Of a stretch of DNA of 64,000 nucleotides, positions 17,342 to 26,300 are shown piece after piece. The translations under genes were made by a program, and so were the position numbers. The notes under the pieces were generated by a model. It was given only the letters and a program-made list of their open reading frames with translations. It was not told the origin of the DNA and did not search any database. Location of the stretch: contig NZ_NISY01000004.1 of NCBI RefSeq assembly GCF_007595705.1, forward strand, positions 310,001-374,000, written 5' to 3'. The stretch's first letter is position 1; every line of letters starts with the position of its first letter. Source of the DNA: Streptomyces sp. SAJ15 (GTDB lineage Bacteria > Actinomycetota > Actinomycetes > Streptomycetales > Streptomycetaceae).

Positions 17342-18316
17342 TCAGCCGTAGTGCGACCGCAGCCGTTCGTACGCCGCCTCCCGCGCGGCCACCCGGTCCA
17401 GGGCGAGCAGGGCCGCCCCGAGCACCGGTGGCGCGGTGATCAGACGCGGCTCCGCCTTGGGGGCGCGCTCGGCCAGCAGCGCGCGGACGTGGCCGTCGAG
17501 GAGCGGATGGCGGGCGGCGAGCACCCCGCCGCCCAGGACCACCGGGACCACCTCGTCCAGCAGCTCCAGCCGGGCCAGCGCGGTGACCGCCAGCGCGACG
17601 ACCTCCTCGGCCTGACGGACCACGATGGCGCGGGCGACCGCGTCCCCGGCGGTCGCCGTCGCGAAGAGCACCGGGGGCAACTCGTGGCGCCGACCGTTCT
17701 CGATCCGCCCCAGGTGCAGCGCCTCGATGAGCGCGTACATGCTCGGCAGCCCGAAGTGGCCGGGCAGCGTCCGGGCCAGCGCGGTCGGCTCGCCCCGGCC
17801 GTCCTCCGCGCGCGCCGCCCACCACAGCGCCTCCTCCGCCAGGAACGCCCCGCCGCCCCAGTCGCCCGAGATCCGTCCGACCGCCGGGAACCGGGCGGTG
17901 CGCCCGCCGGGCGCCAGGCCCGCGCAGTTGGCGCCCGCGCCGCACACCACGGCCACACCGCGCGGTTCGCCGGTGTCGCCGAGCCCCGCTCGCAGCAGCG
18001 CGAAGGTGTCGTTCGCCACCGTGACGGTGCGCCCCCAACCCCGCCTGGCGATGGCGTCGGTCAGCCGCCGCTCCTCCTCCGGCAGGTCGGCGTTGGCCAG
18101 ACAGGCGAAGACGTGCGCCACCTTCGGCGCGGCCCGCGCGGTGGCCTCGGCGACCAGCGGGGCCAGCCGCGCCACCGCGCGCTCCGCGCCGACCAGATGG
18201 GGCTGGAAGCCACCGCCGCGGGCGGCGCCCAGCACGCTGCCGTCGGTGCCGACGAGCGCCACGTCGGTCTTGCTGTTGCCCGCGTCGATCGCCAGGACGG
18301 CGCTGCTCAGGCCCAC
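17342..18316 (-). CDS. N-acetylglucosamine kinase-like BadF/BadG ATPase
   Basis: A 324-residue ASKHA-fold kinase. LAIDAGNSKTDVALVG is the phosphate-1 loop, GVAVVCGAGANCAGL the phosphate-2/adenosine region, RISGDWGGGAFLAEEAL contacts the sugar site and PVVLGGGVLAARH lies near the end. This is the BadF/BadG/BcrA/BcrD family to which actinobacterial and human GlcNAc kinases belong. It probably phosphorylates N-acetylglucosamine or a related sugar at C6. The GTG start overlaps the end of the GH4 gene by 10 bp, so the glycosidase product and kinase are co-translated. It is the last intact gene of the sugar operon. Confidence 0.85.
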   Translation of the reverse strand: MGLSSAVLAIDAGNSKTDVALVGTDGSVLGAARGGGFQPHLVGAERAVARLAPLVAEATARAAPKVAHVFACLANADLPEEERRLTDAIARRGWGRTVTVANDTFALLRAGLGDTGEPRGVAVVCGAGANCAGLAPGGRTARFPAVGRISGDWGGGAFLAEEALWWAARAEDGRGEPTALARTLPGHFGLPSMYALIEALHLGRIENGRRHELPPVLFATATAGDAVARAIVVRQAEEVVALAVTALARLELLDEVVPVVLGGGVLAARHPLLDGHVRALLAERAPKAEPRLITAPPVLGAALLALDRVAAREAAYERLRSHYG

Positions 18317-19569
18317 GCGAGATGCTCCCGGTTGTGCGCGATGAGGTTGTCGGTGAGCCGCTCGGCGTAGGCGTACTGGCCGATCAGCGGATGGGCGAGC
18401 AGCGCCGCGAAGACCCGGCCACGACCGCCGTGCAGCGCCGCCTCCAGGGCCAGCCCCTCGTACGCGGTGACGTGCGCGACCAGCCCCGCGAAGCGCGGGT
18501 CCAGCGGGGGCTGCGGCAGCGGCCGCGCGCCGCCCGCGCCCACCGTGGCCGGGACCTCGATCACCGCGTCGGGAGGCAGGAAGGGCAGCGTGCCGCCGTT
18601 GACCGCGTTCACCACCTGCACGTCGCCGGTGTCCCGCAGCAGCGAGGCGGTGAGCGCCACCGCCGCCTCGGAGTAGAAGGCGCCACCGCGCTTCCCCAGC
18701 AGCTCGGGCTTCTCGTCCAGCGTCGGGTCCGCGTACGCCTCCAGCAGCTCACGCTCGATCGCGGCGACCTGCCGGGCCCGGGAGGGCCCGGTGCGCAGCT
18801 CCCGTACGACCTCGTCGTGCTGGTAGTAGTAGCGCAGGTAGTAGGAGGGGACGACGCCGAGTCGGTCCACCAGCTCGCGCGGCATCCGCAGGTTCGCCGC
18901 GATCGCCTCGCCGTGCTCGGCCAGCAGCCGGGGCAGCACGTCCGGCCCCTGCGGGCCGCCGAGCCGCACCGCCCGCTCCCAGGTGAGGTGGTTGAGCCCC
19001 ACGTGGTCCAGGCTGACCTCCCCCGGGGCGACGCCCAGCAGGGCGGCGAACCTGCGCTGGAAGCCGATCGCCACGTTGCACAGCCCGACGGCTCGGTGCC
19101 CGGCCGTCAGCAGGGCACGGGTGACGATGCCCACGGGGTTGGTGAAGTCCACGATCCACGCGTCCGGGGTGCGGCGGCGCACCCGCTCGGCGATGTCGAG
19201 CACCACCGGGACGGTGCGCAGCGCCTTGGCCAGGCCGCCGGCGCCGGTGGTCTCCTGGCCCACGCAGCCGCACTCCAGCGGCCAGGTCTCGTCCTGGTCG
19301 CGCGCCGCCTGTCCGCCGACGCGCAGTTGGAGCAGGACCGCGTCGGCACCGTCCACGCCCGCGTCCAGGTCGCCGGTCCAGCCGATCCGCCCCGGATGCC
19401 CCTGCCGGGCGAACATCCGCCGGGCGAGGGCGCCGACGAGCTCCAGCCGCTCGGCGGCCGGGTCGATGAGGACGAGCTCCTCCAGGGGCAGGACGTCGCG
19501 CAGCCGCGCGAATCCGTCGACCAGTTCGGGGGTGTAGGTGGAGGCTCCTCCCACCACTGCGAGCTTCAA
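18307..19569 (-). CDS. GH4 family glycosidase (6-phospho-beta-glucosidase type)
   Basis: A 420-residue NAD- and metal-dependent glycoside hydrolase of family 4. LAVVGGASTYTPELVDGF is the N-terminal Rossmann loop, VDFTNPVGIVT and CNVAIG correspond to the metal/NAD catalytic loop (usually CNVPIG), and DHVGLNHLTW is the GLNH metal-binding motif. It acts on 6-phospho- or unphosphorylated beta-glucosides; with the adjacent GlcNAc-type kinase an amino-sugar disaccharide is plausible. The start is TTG at 19569: it overlaps the TGA of a vestigial ABC permease (TTGA) and has AGGAG eight bases upstream. Upstream coding continuity is otherwise lost, so transcription may now depend on a new promoter. Confidence 0.9.
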   Translation of the reverse strand: MKLAVVGGASTYTPELVDGFARLRDVLPLEELVLIDPAAERLELVGALARRMFARQGHPGRIGWTGDLDAGVDGADAVLLQLRVGGQAARDQDETWPLECGCVGQETTGAGGLAKALRTVPVVLDIAERVRRRTPDAWIVDFTNPVGIVTRALLTAGHRAVGLCNVAIGFQRRFAALLGVAPGEVSLDHVGLNHLTWERAVRLGGPQGPDVLPRLLAEHGEAIAANLRMPRELVDRLGVVPSYYLRYYYQHDEVVRELRTGPSRARQVAAIERELLEAYADPTLDEKPELLGKRGGAFYSEAAVALTASLLRDTGDVQVVNAVNGGTLPFLPPDAVIEVPATVGAGGARPLPQPPLDPRFAGLVAHVTAYEGLALEAALHGGRGRVFAALLAHPLIGQYAYAERLTDNLIAHNREHLAWA

Positions 19570-19640
19570 CCCTTGACTCCTGTCCGTGTCAGGCCTTCGA
19601 CGAAGGCGTACTGAGCGAAGAAGAAGACGGCGATGACGGG
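19566..19640 (-). pseudogene. Last ~24 codons of a lost sugar ABC transporter permease
   Basis: Read on the minus strand, 19640-19566 encodes PVIAVFFFAQYAFVEGLTRT followed by GVKG and TGA. The ending FVEGLTxTGVKG is the conserved C-terminus of carbohydrate ABC permeases (DasC/NgcG/MalG type). The frame has no homology upstream of 19640, where the sequence enters a 17-bp direct repeat. The rest of the permease and presumably its partner permease and binding-protein genes have been deleted. Confidence 0.8.
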
Positions 19641-19648
19641 GGCCGACC

Positions 19649-19688
19649 GTCGGTGGGCGGGCCGGAAGGCGGTCGGTGGGCGGGCCGG
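19649..19688. repeat. 17-bp direct repeat at the deletion scar
   Basis: GTCGGTGGGCGGGCCGG occurs at 19649-19665 and 19672-19688, six bases apart, immediately beside the truncated permease end and before the ROK gene stop. Short repeats at such a scar could have guided the deletion or come from imperfect joining. Confidence 0.75.
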
Positions 19689-19703
19689 TGAACGGGTGCG
19701 CGC

Positions 19704-20915
19704 TCAGGTCGTGTCGAAGACGGAGTGCCGGGCGGCGTGCAGGGCGGTGCGCAGGGCGCCCTTGAGGATCGGGGAGCCCTCCACGGCGCTCAGCCGCAGT
19801 TCGGGCCGGGGCAGGGCGAGGCCGGTGAGCTCGGCTTCGACCAGCGACCGCAGCCGTTCGCCCCCCGCCCGCGGGACCTCGCCGGAGAGCACCACCAACT
19901 CCGGGTCCACCACGGCGACGACGGAGGCCAGCCCGGTGGCCAGCCGGCGGGCGAGCTCGGTGAGCACCGCGTCGCCGCGATCCGGGGTGCGCAGCGCCTC
20001 GGCGAGCGCCGCGGGCGCGGCGTCGGCCGTGAACCCGTGCGCGCGGGCGAGCGTGAGCACGGCGGGGGAGGACACGAGCAGTTGGAACCCGCCGCCCCCG
20101 TCCGGCCCGGCGGTGGCGTCCGGGCCGCCGCGCGCCAGCGGGGCGCCGGGCAGCGGCATGTACCCGATCTCGCCGGCCCCGCCGGTCGCGCCGCGCAGCG
20201 GGTTCCCGCCGAGCACGATGGCCGCGCCGACGCCGTCGTCCGCCCAGACGAGCACGAAGTCGTCGAAGTCCTGGGCGGCGCCGTGATGCCGCTCGGCGAC
20301 GGCGGCGAGATTGACGTCGTTCTCGATCACGACGGGGGTGCCGAGCGCTTCGGCGAGCTCCTCGCGCAGCGTGCGGGACTGCCAGCCGGGCAGGTGGGGT
20401 GCGTAGCGCAGGGCACCGGTGCGCGGGTCCAGCGCACCCGGCGTGCCGATCACTGTGTGGTGCAGGTCCTTCCGCGTCAGCCCGGCGACGCTGAGCGCGC
20501 CGTCCACGGCCTTCGCCACCAGGCGAACCGTCCGCTCCGGAGCGCCCTCGACGAGGGCGGGCGCGCGGATCCGGTGCTCGCCGACGACCTCGCCGGTGAT
20601 GTCGGCGACGGCGGCGGTGATGCCCCGCTCGGGGTCCACGACGAGCGCGGCGACCCGGGCGGCGGACGGCTCGATCTCGTAGAGCCGGGCGTTGGGCCCC
20701 GGCCGTCCGGTCGCGGTCCCGGTCGCCCGCACCAGCCCGGCGGCCTCCAGCCGGGCCAGCAGCTGGGACGCGGTCGGCTTGGACAGCCCGGTCAGTTCGC
20801 CGAGCCGGGCGCGGGTCAGCGGGCCGTGGGCGACCAACAGCTCCAGCGCGGCCCGGTCGTTCATCGCGCGCAACACGCGCGGCGTGCCCGGGATGCCCCG
20901 AGCGGTACCGGCCAT
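19704..20915 (-). CDS. ROK-family transcriptional repressor (NagC/XylR type)
   Basis: A 403-residue DNA-binding regulator. The N-terminal winged helix-turn-helix (about 15-65) contains PLTRARLGELTGLSKPTASQ. The ROK sugar-kinase-like domain follows, with VIGTPGALD, VVIENDVNLAA and VGAAIVLGG, and GGAGEIGYMPL in place of the usual GHxxL/zinc block. The middle segment lacks the CxCGxxGC zinc cluster found in many ROK kinases, so it is a regulator rather than an enzyme. It probably represses the sugar genes and itself; an operator-like inverted repeat lies in its promoter. It was likely the control gene of a complete ABC transport operon of which only GH4 and kinase survive. Confidence 0.9.
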   Translation of the reverse strand: MAGTARGIPGTPRVLRAMNDRAALELLVAHGPLTRARLGELTGLSKPTASQLLARLEAAGLVRATGTATGRPGPNARLYEIEPSAARVAALVVDPERGITAAVADITGEVVGEHRIRAPALVEGAPERTVRLVAKAVDGALSVAGLTRKDLHHTVIGTPGALDPRTGALRYAPHLPGWQSRTLREELAEALGTPVVIENDVNLAAVAERHHGAAQDFDDFVLVWADDGVGAAIVLGGNPLRGATGGAGEIGYMPLPGAPLARGGPDATAGPDGGGGFQLLVSSPAVLTLARAHGFTADAAPAALAEALRTPDRGDAVLTELARRLATGLASVVAVVDPELVVLSGEVPRAGGERLRSLVEAELTGLALPRPELRLSAVEGSPILKGALRTALHAARHSVFDTT

Positions 20916-20998
20916 ACGGTGCCCCTCGTCTCCTGGCGTGCGGGAACCCAGAGGTGCCCGCGCGGGTTCCCCACGGCTCCCGTGGAAGCCGCTCTGTT

Positions 20999-21030
20999 AG
21001 GAAACCTTCCTGTCGAGTGACCAGGAAGGT
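20999..21030. promoter_or_regulatory. ROK operator-like inverted repeats
   Basis: AGGAA-ACC-TTCCT (20999-21011) overlaps a larger perfect inverted repeat, ACCTTCCTG-9 bp-CAGGAAGGT (21004-21030), 84-115 bp upstream of the ROK start. ROK repressors often bind TTAGGAAA/TTTCCTAA-like sites, so autoregulation is likely. The three half-sites suggest two overlapping operators. Confidence 0.65.
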
Positions 21031-21163
21031 ACGGGCGACCGGAGGCCGGGTCAAGGGTGCGGGGGCGTACGAGCGGACCCCGGGCCGCGCGGGGTGGGAC
21101 CGACACCGGGGGCGGGAAAGGACCACCGCGCGGAGGGGCCGCGCGCGGGGCGCCAGCGGCGGC

Positions 21164-21205
21164 CGCGGAGGGGGAGGCGGCGACCGCGGAGGGGGAGGCG
21201 GCGAC
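21164..21205. repeat. 21-bp tandem repeat, two copies
   Basis: Two adjacent copies of a 21-bp G-rich unit starting CGCGGAGGGGGAGGCGGCG. It lies 58 bp downstream of the MscS gene, in non-coding DNA. Confidence 0.7.
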
Positions 21206-21263
21206 CGCGCGGGCGGCGCCCCCGAGGGGTGGCCCGCGCGGTCGCGTCGTTCGCGGTCGCGCG

Positions 21264-22343
21264 CTACTTCTGGGTGTTCGGCGTACCGACGCTCTGCGGC
21301 GCCAGCGGGGTCGCCGCCTGGGACTGCGGCGAGGTCGGGTTGGCCAGCGCGGAGGGGGCGGCGACGTTCGCCATGGGGTCGGGGGCGGACTCCGTCTCCA
21401 GGTCCGGGTCGATCGGGCGGCCGACGATGCGGATGCCCTCCGCGTCCAGCGCCCGCTTGATCCGCCAGCGCAGCTCGCGCTCCACGCCCAGCGCCACCCC
21501 GGGCATGGTCTTGGCCGACACCCGGATGACCACCGAGTCGAGGTAGACCGCGGTCAGGCCGAGGACCTCCACCGGCTCCCACAGCCGCTCGTTCCACGGC
21601 TCGTCCTTCTGCATGTCCTCGCCGACCCGGGTGATCACCTCGTTCACCCGGTCCAGGTCCTCGTCCGCGCGGACCTGCACATCGACGCCGGCGGTCGCCC
21701 AGCCCTGGCTGAGGTTGCCGATCCGCTTCACCTCGCCGTTGCGCACGTACCAGATCTCGCCGTCCGCGCCGCGCAGCTTGGTCACCCGCAGTCCGACCTC
21801 GACCACCTCGCCGGAGGCCACCCCGGCGTCGATCGAGTCGCCGACCCCGTACTGGTCCTCAAGGATCATGAAGACGCCGGAGAGGAAGTCGGTGACCAGG
21901 TTGCGGGCGCCGAAGCCGATCGCGACGCCCGCGACACCGGCGCTGGCCAGCAGCGGGGCGAGATTGATCTCCAGCGTGGAGAGGATCATGAGTCCGGCCG
22001 TGCCCATGATCAGGAAGGAGGCGACGCTGCGCAGCACCGAGCCGATGGCCTCGGAGCGCTGCCGGCGCCGCTCGGCGTTGATCAACAGACCGCCCAGGGC
22101 CGTGCCGTCCACCGCCTGCGCGGTGCGGTTCATCCGCTCTATCAGCTTGGTGATCGCGCGGCGGACGACCGTGCGCAGCACGAAGGCTATGACCACGATC
22201 AGCAGGATGCGCAGCCCGATGCTGAGCCAGGTGGACCAGTTCTCCTCCACCCAGCCCGCGGCGTTGGTGGCGCTCTCCTGGGCCTCATCGAAGCTGTTGG
22301 GACGGGGCGTCGGGTCTCCGGCCAGAGCAGCGGACCAGAACAC
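21264..22343 (-). CDS. mscS: Small-conductance mechanosensitive channel (MscS family)
   Basis: A 359-residue membrane protein. A hydrophobic helix (LRILLIVVIAFVLRTVVRR) is followed by two more (SVLRSVASFLIMGTAGLMIL and LLASAGVAGVAIGFGARNL); the last is the pore-lining TM3 with Gly/Ala packing. The beta domain contains YGVGDSIDAG and a C-terminal cytoplasmic domain follows. It releases solutes on hypo-osmotic shock. The C-terminal 40 residues are a disordered Pro/Ala/Gln tail. The start is GTG at 22343, with GAAGGG upstream; an earlier in-frame ATG (22409) is less likely because its added residues look unlike coding sequence. The gene is divergent from the HNH gene. Confidence 0.88.
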   Translation of the reverse strand: MFWSAALAGDPTPRPNSFDEAQESATNAAGWVEENWSTWLSIGLRILLIVVIAFVLRTVVRRAITKLIERMNRTAQAVDGTALGGLLINAERRRQRSEAIGSVLRSVASFLIMGTAGLMILSTLEINLAPLLASAGVAGVAIGFGARNLVTDFLSGVFMILEDQYGVGDSIDAGVASGEVVEVGLRVTKLRGADGEIWYVRNGEVKRIGNLSQGWATAGVDVQVRADEDLDRVNEVITRVGEDMQKDEPWNERLWEPVEVLGLTAVYLDSVVIRVSAKTMPGVALGVERELRWRIKRALDAEGIRIVGRPIDPDLETESAPDPMANVAAPSALANPTSPQSQAATPLAPQSVGTPNTQK

Positions 22344-22445
22344 AGCAGGAACCCTTCGTGGGGGGACGTGCCCGGTGGATGACGCGCACCGGGGGCAGAC
22401 CCTCCACACTAACGGGGCCGCGCAACGGACCCGGCGTTGTGTTCG

Positions 22446-22462
22446 AGAGAGAACCGCTCTCT
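22446..22462. promoter_or_regulatory. Inverted repeat between divergent mscS and HNH genes
   Basis: AGAGAG-AACCG-CTCTCT is a perfect 6-5-6 repeat in the 260-bp divergent promoter region. Candidate operator or short hairpin; no known regulator is assigned. Confidence 0.35.
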
Positions 22463-22603
22463 TGCGGGGGATGAACAGAGTGTGGTCGAAAACACTCCCA
22501 GGCCGTTACCCGGCGGTGGTGGCGCGTCTACCAGGGATGCGGGGACACTGGGGGGAGATCGTCCCGGCGCGAGCCACGCGCCGCCGGCGTATTAGGAGGC
22601 ACC

Positions 22604-23140
22604 GTGCCGCACGTCCTGGTCCTCAACGCGTCGTACGAGCCCCTCGGCGTCGTACCGCTCCGCCGCGCGCTCGTCCTCGTCCTTAATGACAAGGCCATCA
22701 GCCTTGAGGACTCAGGCGCCCTGATGCATAGCGCGACCCATGTCATACCCGCACCGAGCGTAGTCAGGTTGAAACGCTTCGTGCGTGTCCCTTTTCGAGG
22801 TCCCGTTCCCCTCACCCGCCGCGCCCTGTTCGCCCGAGACGGTGGGAGATGCGCGTACTGCGGCGGCGTGGCGACCAGCGTCGACCATGTCATTCCGCGC
22901 AGTCGGGGCGGCCAGCACACCTGGGAGAACGTGGTGGCGGCGTGTCGCCGCTGCAATCATGTCAAGGCCGACCGCCATGTCGCCGAGATCGGCTGGCGGC
23001 TGCGCCACCAACCCGCGCCCCCTTCCGGCCTGGCCTGGCGCATCATCGGCACCGGACATAGGGACCCGCGCTGGCTGCCATACCTGCAGCCGTACGGCGC
23101 GGACGACGCGATGGCCCGGATCGACGGCATATCCGCCTGA
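22604..23140 (+). CDS. HNH endonuclease family protein
   Basis: A 178-residue protein. The HNH fold is clear: CAYCGG, then SVDHVIPRSRGGQHTWENVV (catalytic DH) and CRRCNHVKADR, with paired CxxC zinc ligands. The N-terminal domain HVLVLNASYEPLGVV is the form found in the widespread actinobacterial and cyanobacterial HNH genes, thought to be housekeeping nucleases rather than homing enzymes. The start is GTG at 22604 with a perfect AGGAGG four bases upstream. Its codons include several AT-ending ones between 22680 and 22760, more than its neighbours. No methylase partner is nearby, so a restriction role is not supported. Confidence 0.9.
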   Translation: MPHVLVLNASYEPLGVVPLRRALVLVLNDKAISLEDSGALMHSATHVIPAPSVVRLKRFVRVPFRGPVPLTRRALFARDGGRCAYCGGVATSVDHVIPRSRGGQHTWENVVAACRRCNHVKADRHVAEIGWRLRHQPAPPSGLAWRIIGTGHRDPRWLPYLQPYGADDAMARIDGISA

Positions 23141-23356
23141 GGACCGGGCCATCGTCGTACCCGCGGCGCGGTCGCGGCGGACGGTGGTCCGGCCTCCCGG
23201 CCCGCCCGCCTCCCGCGCGGCCGTGAGCCAGCCGCTTCGCGCGGCGCTTCGGTGCCTCTCCCGGTGCCTCTTCGGCCTCCCGTCCTTCGCCCCGGCCCCA
23301 CCGTGCCGTGCGCGCCTCGCCGTGCCGTGGGGGCCTCGCGTGCCCTGCGTCGCGCG

Positions 23357-26300
23357 TTACTCCGCCACCGCGAAGGCCCGCACCGACCACAGGGAGTACC
23401 CGAACTCCGTCGCCCGCGCGACGCCCTGGATACGGATGAACCGTGCGTCCGGGGCGTCCAGGCGCACGGTCTCCGTCCCGCCCCGCCCGTCGTTCACCGT
23501 CGCCGCCGTGCGCCAGCTGCGGCCGTCCGCCGAGACCTGGATCCGGTAGCGCGTCGCGTAGGCGTCCTGCCAGCGCAGCTCCAGCCGGCCGACGCGGGCC
23601 GGCCGGGCCAGCTCGACCTGGAGCCAGGCACCGTCCTCGGCGGGGGAGGACCAACGGGTCCCGGGGTCGCCGTCGACGGCCGCCGCGGCCGGGAAGTCCG
23701 ACGTCTCGTCCCCAGAGGAGTCGGCCCGTGCGCCGCTCGCCGCCGCCGCCAGGTCGGGGCCACCGGTGCGCGGGACGGCCCGCACGGTCAGCATCGAGGT
23801 CTCCGACCCGAACCGCACCGGCACGGAGAAGGTGCCCGACCTGGTGCCCGCCGGAACCGACACCGCGATCCGCGCGGTGGTCACCCCGCCGCGCTCCGCC
23901 GTGACCTGCTTCGGCGCCGTCACCGTGACGCCGCGCGGGGGCCGCACGGTCAGGTCGCCGCGCACATCGCCGGGGCGGCGGGCCGAGAGGCGGGCCTCCA
24001 CCACGACGGGCGCACCGCCGATCTCCACGTCCGCCACGCTCTGCGACAGTTCCAGCTCGGCGGCCGGGGTGTCGCCGAACCAGGGGGTGACCTCGTGCAC
24101 GGCGGGCGGCTCGGCCCCGCCGGCACCCGACCACACCAGCCGCACCGCGTCCGCGCGCACGCCCTTGCCGCTCGCCTGCGTCCAGCCGCTGCCGGAGACC
24201 GCGCCGAGCCGCCGCCAGCCCTCGCCCGGCACATGGGCCTCGATCGCGCCGTGCTCCTCGGGGCCGCGGCCGGTCAGCGCGGTGACGGCGGTGAGCGGGC
24301 GGGCCCGGCCGAAGCGGAGCGTCACCGGGGACGTCGAGGTCAGCGAGGTGGCGGGGTCGCCGTCGGCGGCCGCGCGTTGGTCCTTGTCGGCGCGCGCCGG
24401 CTTCTCCGCCGTCTCGTCCAGGCCCGTCCAGGCGTCCGCGCGGTCGGTGGCCCGCTTCAGGAAGGGCGCCAGGACGCCCTTGCCGACGGTGGCCGGACTG
24501 TCCGCGATCTCCTCGCGCAGCCGCTGGATCTCGAGCCGCTCGGCCCAGGCGGTGGCCCCGTCGCCGCGCGCCTGGGCGGTGAGCATGTCCACCGCGCGGA
24601 TCCCCGCGTCGCCGTAGCGGCCCAGCTGGTCCAGCCACGGCCGCACCTCGGCGCCGAGCTTCGCGTCCAGGCGCGCCGGGGCGTCGCGCATGGTGCGGAA
24701 GGCGGACCGCAGTCGCTCGGCCGCCCGGTCCAGCGTCGGGTCCGACGCTCCCGCCGTCCGCGCGGCCCCGCCGGGCGCCGTGCCACCCGCCCCCGAGGCG
24801 TCCAGGGCGGCGAAGAAGGCGTCGATGCGGGGACGGAGATAGGCGGACTCCTCGCCGCCCAGCACCGACGAGGCGTCGTTGCCGGCCAGCGCGCGCAGCG
24901 CCGCGCGGTCCTCGCGGTCCGGACCGGCCAGGTCGTCGATGGCGGCCAGCCAGGAGGCGCGCGGGTCGTAGCCGCGCGGGTTCCAGGCGAAGTCGGCGGC
25001 GGTGAAGAGCGGGATCCGGGAGGCGGTCGCCTGCTGCATGGCGTTGGCCAGCAGCCCCGAGGAGCCGCTGGCCACGGCCGGGTCCCGACCGGTGTACGGG
25101 CCGAGGAAGACCCGGTCCTTCGCGTAGTCGTTGACGGGGTAGTTGTCCATCGTCATCAGCCGGTGGCCGAAGGCCGCGCGGGCGTCGGACAGCTCGCCCC
25201 CGGTGATCGTCCTGGGCACCACCCCGACCCCGGTCCAGGCGACCTCGACCCCGTCGTCCAGGGCGTCGGCCAGCGCGCTCCGGAAGTCCGTCGCCCCGTC
25301 CTGGAAGTACTCGGTCGGCATCAGCGACAGCGTCGCCGCACCGGGGTGACGGCGCGCCAGGTGCTCGGCGACGGCGTTGGCGGTCTTGGCCTGCGCCATC
25401 GCGGCCGCCTCCGGCCCGGAGCCGAAGACCGAGCGGTCCCGGCCGCAGTGCCACTCGCTGTAGCTGACGTCCTGGAACTGGAGCTGGAAGGCGCGCACGC
25501 CCAGCGCCCACATCGCGTCGATCTTGCGGTTGAGCGCCTTGAGGTCGCCCTCGGAGGAGAAGCAGAAGTTCTGGCCGGGCGTCACCGCCCAGGCGAGCGT
25601 CACATGGTTGCGCCGGGCGCGGTCGGCGAGCGCCCGGAACTCCTCGCGCTTCTCCGCCGGGTACGGGTCGCGCCAGCGGGCCTGGCGGTACGGGTCGTCG
25701 CCCGGGGCGTACAGATAGCGGTTCTGCTTCGTCCGCCCCATGAAGTCCAGCTGCGCCAGCCGCTGCTCCCGGGTCCACGGCGTGCCGTAGAAGCCCTCCG
25801 TGGTGCCGCGGACGGTCGCCGCGGGCCAGTCGCGGATGGTGACGGCGGAGAAGCCGTACGAGCCCGTGGCCGTGGAGCCGTCCCGCACCAGCAGTTGACG
25901 CAGCGTCTGGACCGCGTGGAACAGACCGTCCGGGTCGGCCCCGGACAGCGCGATGGTGGGCACGCCGGCCACCGTGCCGGTCGCCAGCTGGTAGCCGCCC
26001 GCCGGAAGGTCGCCCCGCGCGGGCGCGCGCAGAGCGCGCAGCGCGGCCTCCGCGTCGCGCCCCTGGACGCGCACGACCAGCCCGCGGGGTGGTGCCACCA
26101 TGCCGGGGCGGCCGCCGGCCGTCGCGGGGTCCTCGGTCAGCTCGACGACGTCGCGCGCCCCGGCCTCGTGCAGCAGGAGGCGCAGCGCGTCCAGCGCGTA
26201 CGGGTCGGAGCTGCCGTCCGCGATCAGGGTGACCTCGTCGCCCACGGGCACGAACGTCCCCTGCGCGCGCATCGACTGCGGCCGCGGCCACACCGGCGGC

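Larger units (their letters stand above)
20916..21263. other. 348-bp gap: ROK promoter region plus GC-rich repeat DNA
   Basis: The first 120 bp hold the ROK promoter with its operator-like repeats (20999-21030). The rest, up to the end of the MscS gene, is extremely G-rich on the plus strand with a 21-bp tandem repeat. No gene is seen. Confidence 0.6.

Noticed and set aside
22604..23140. Homing or restriction HNH nuclease
   Set aside because: The surrounding genes are uninterrupted and no methyltransferase is near; the N-terminal domain is of the common housekeeping type.
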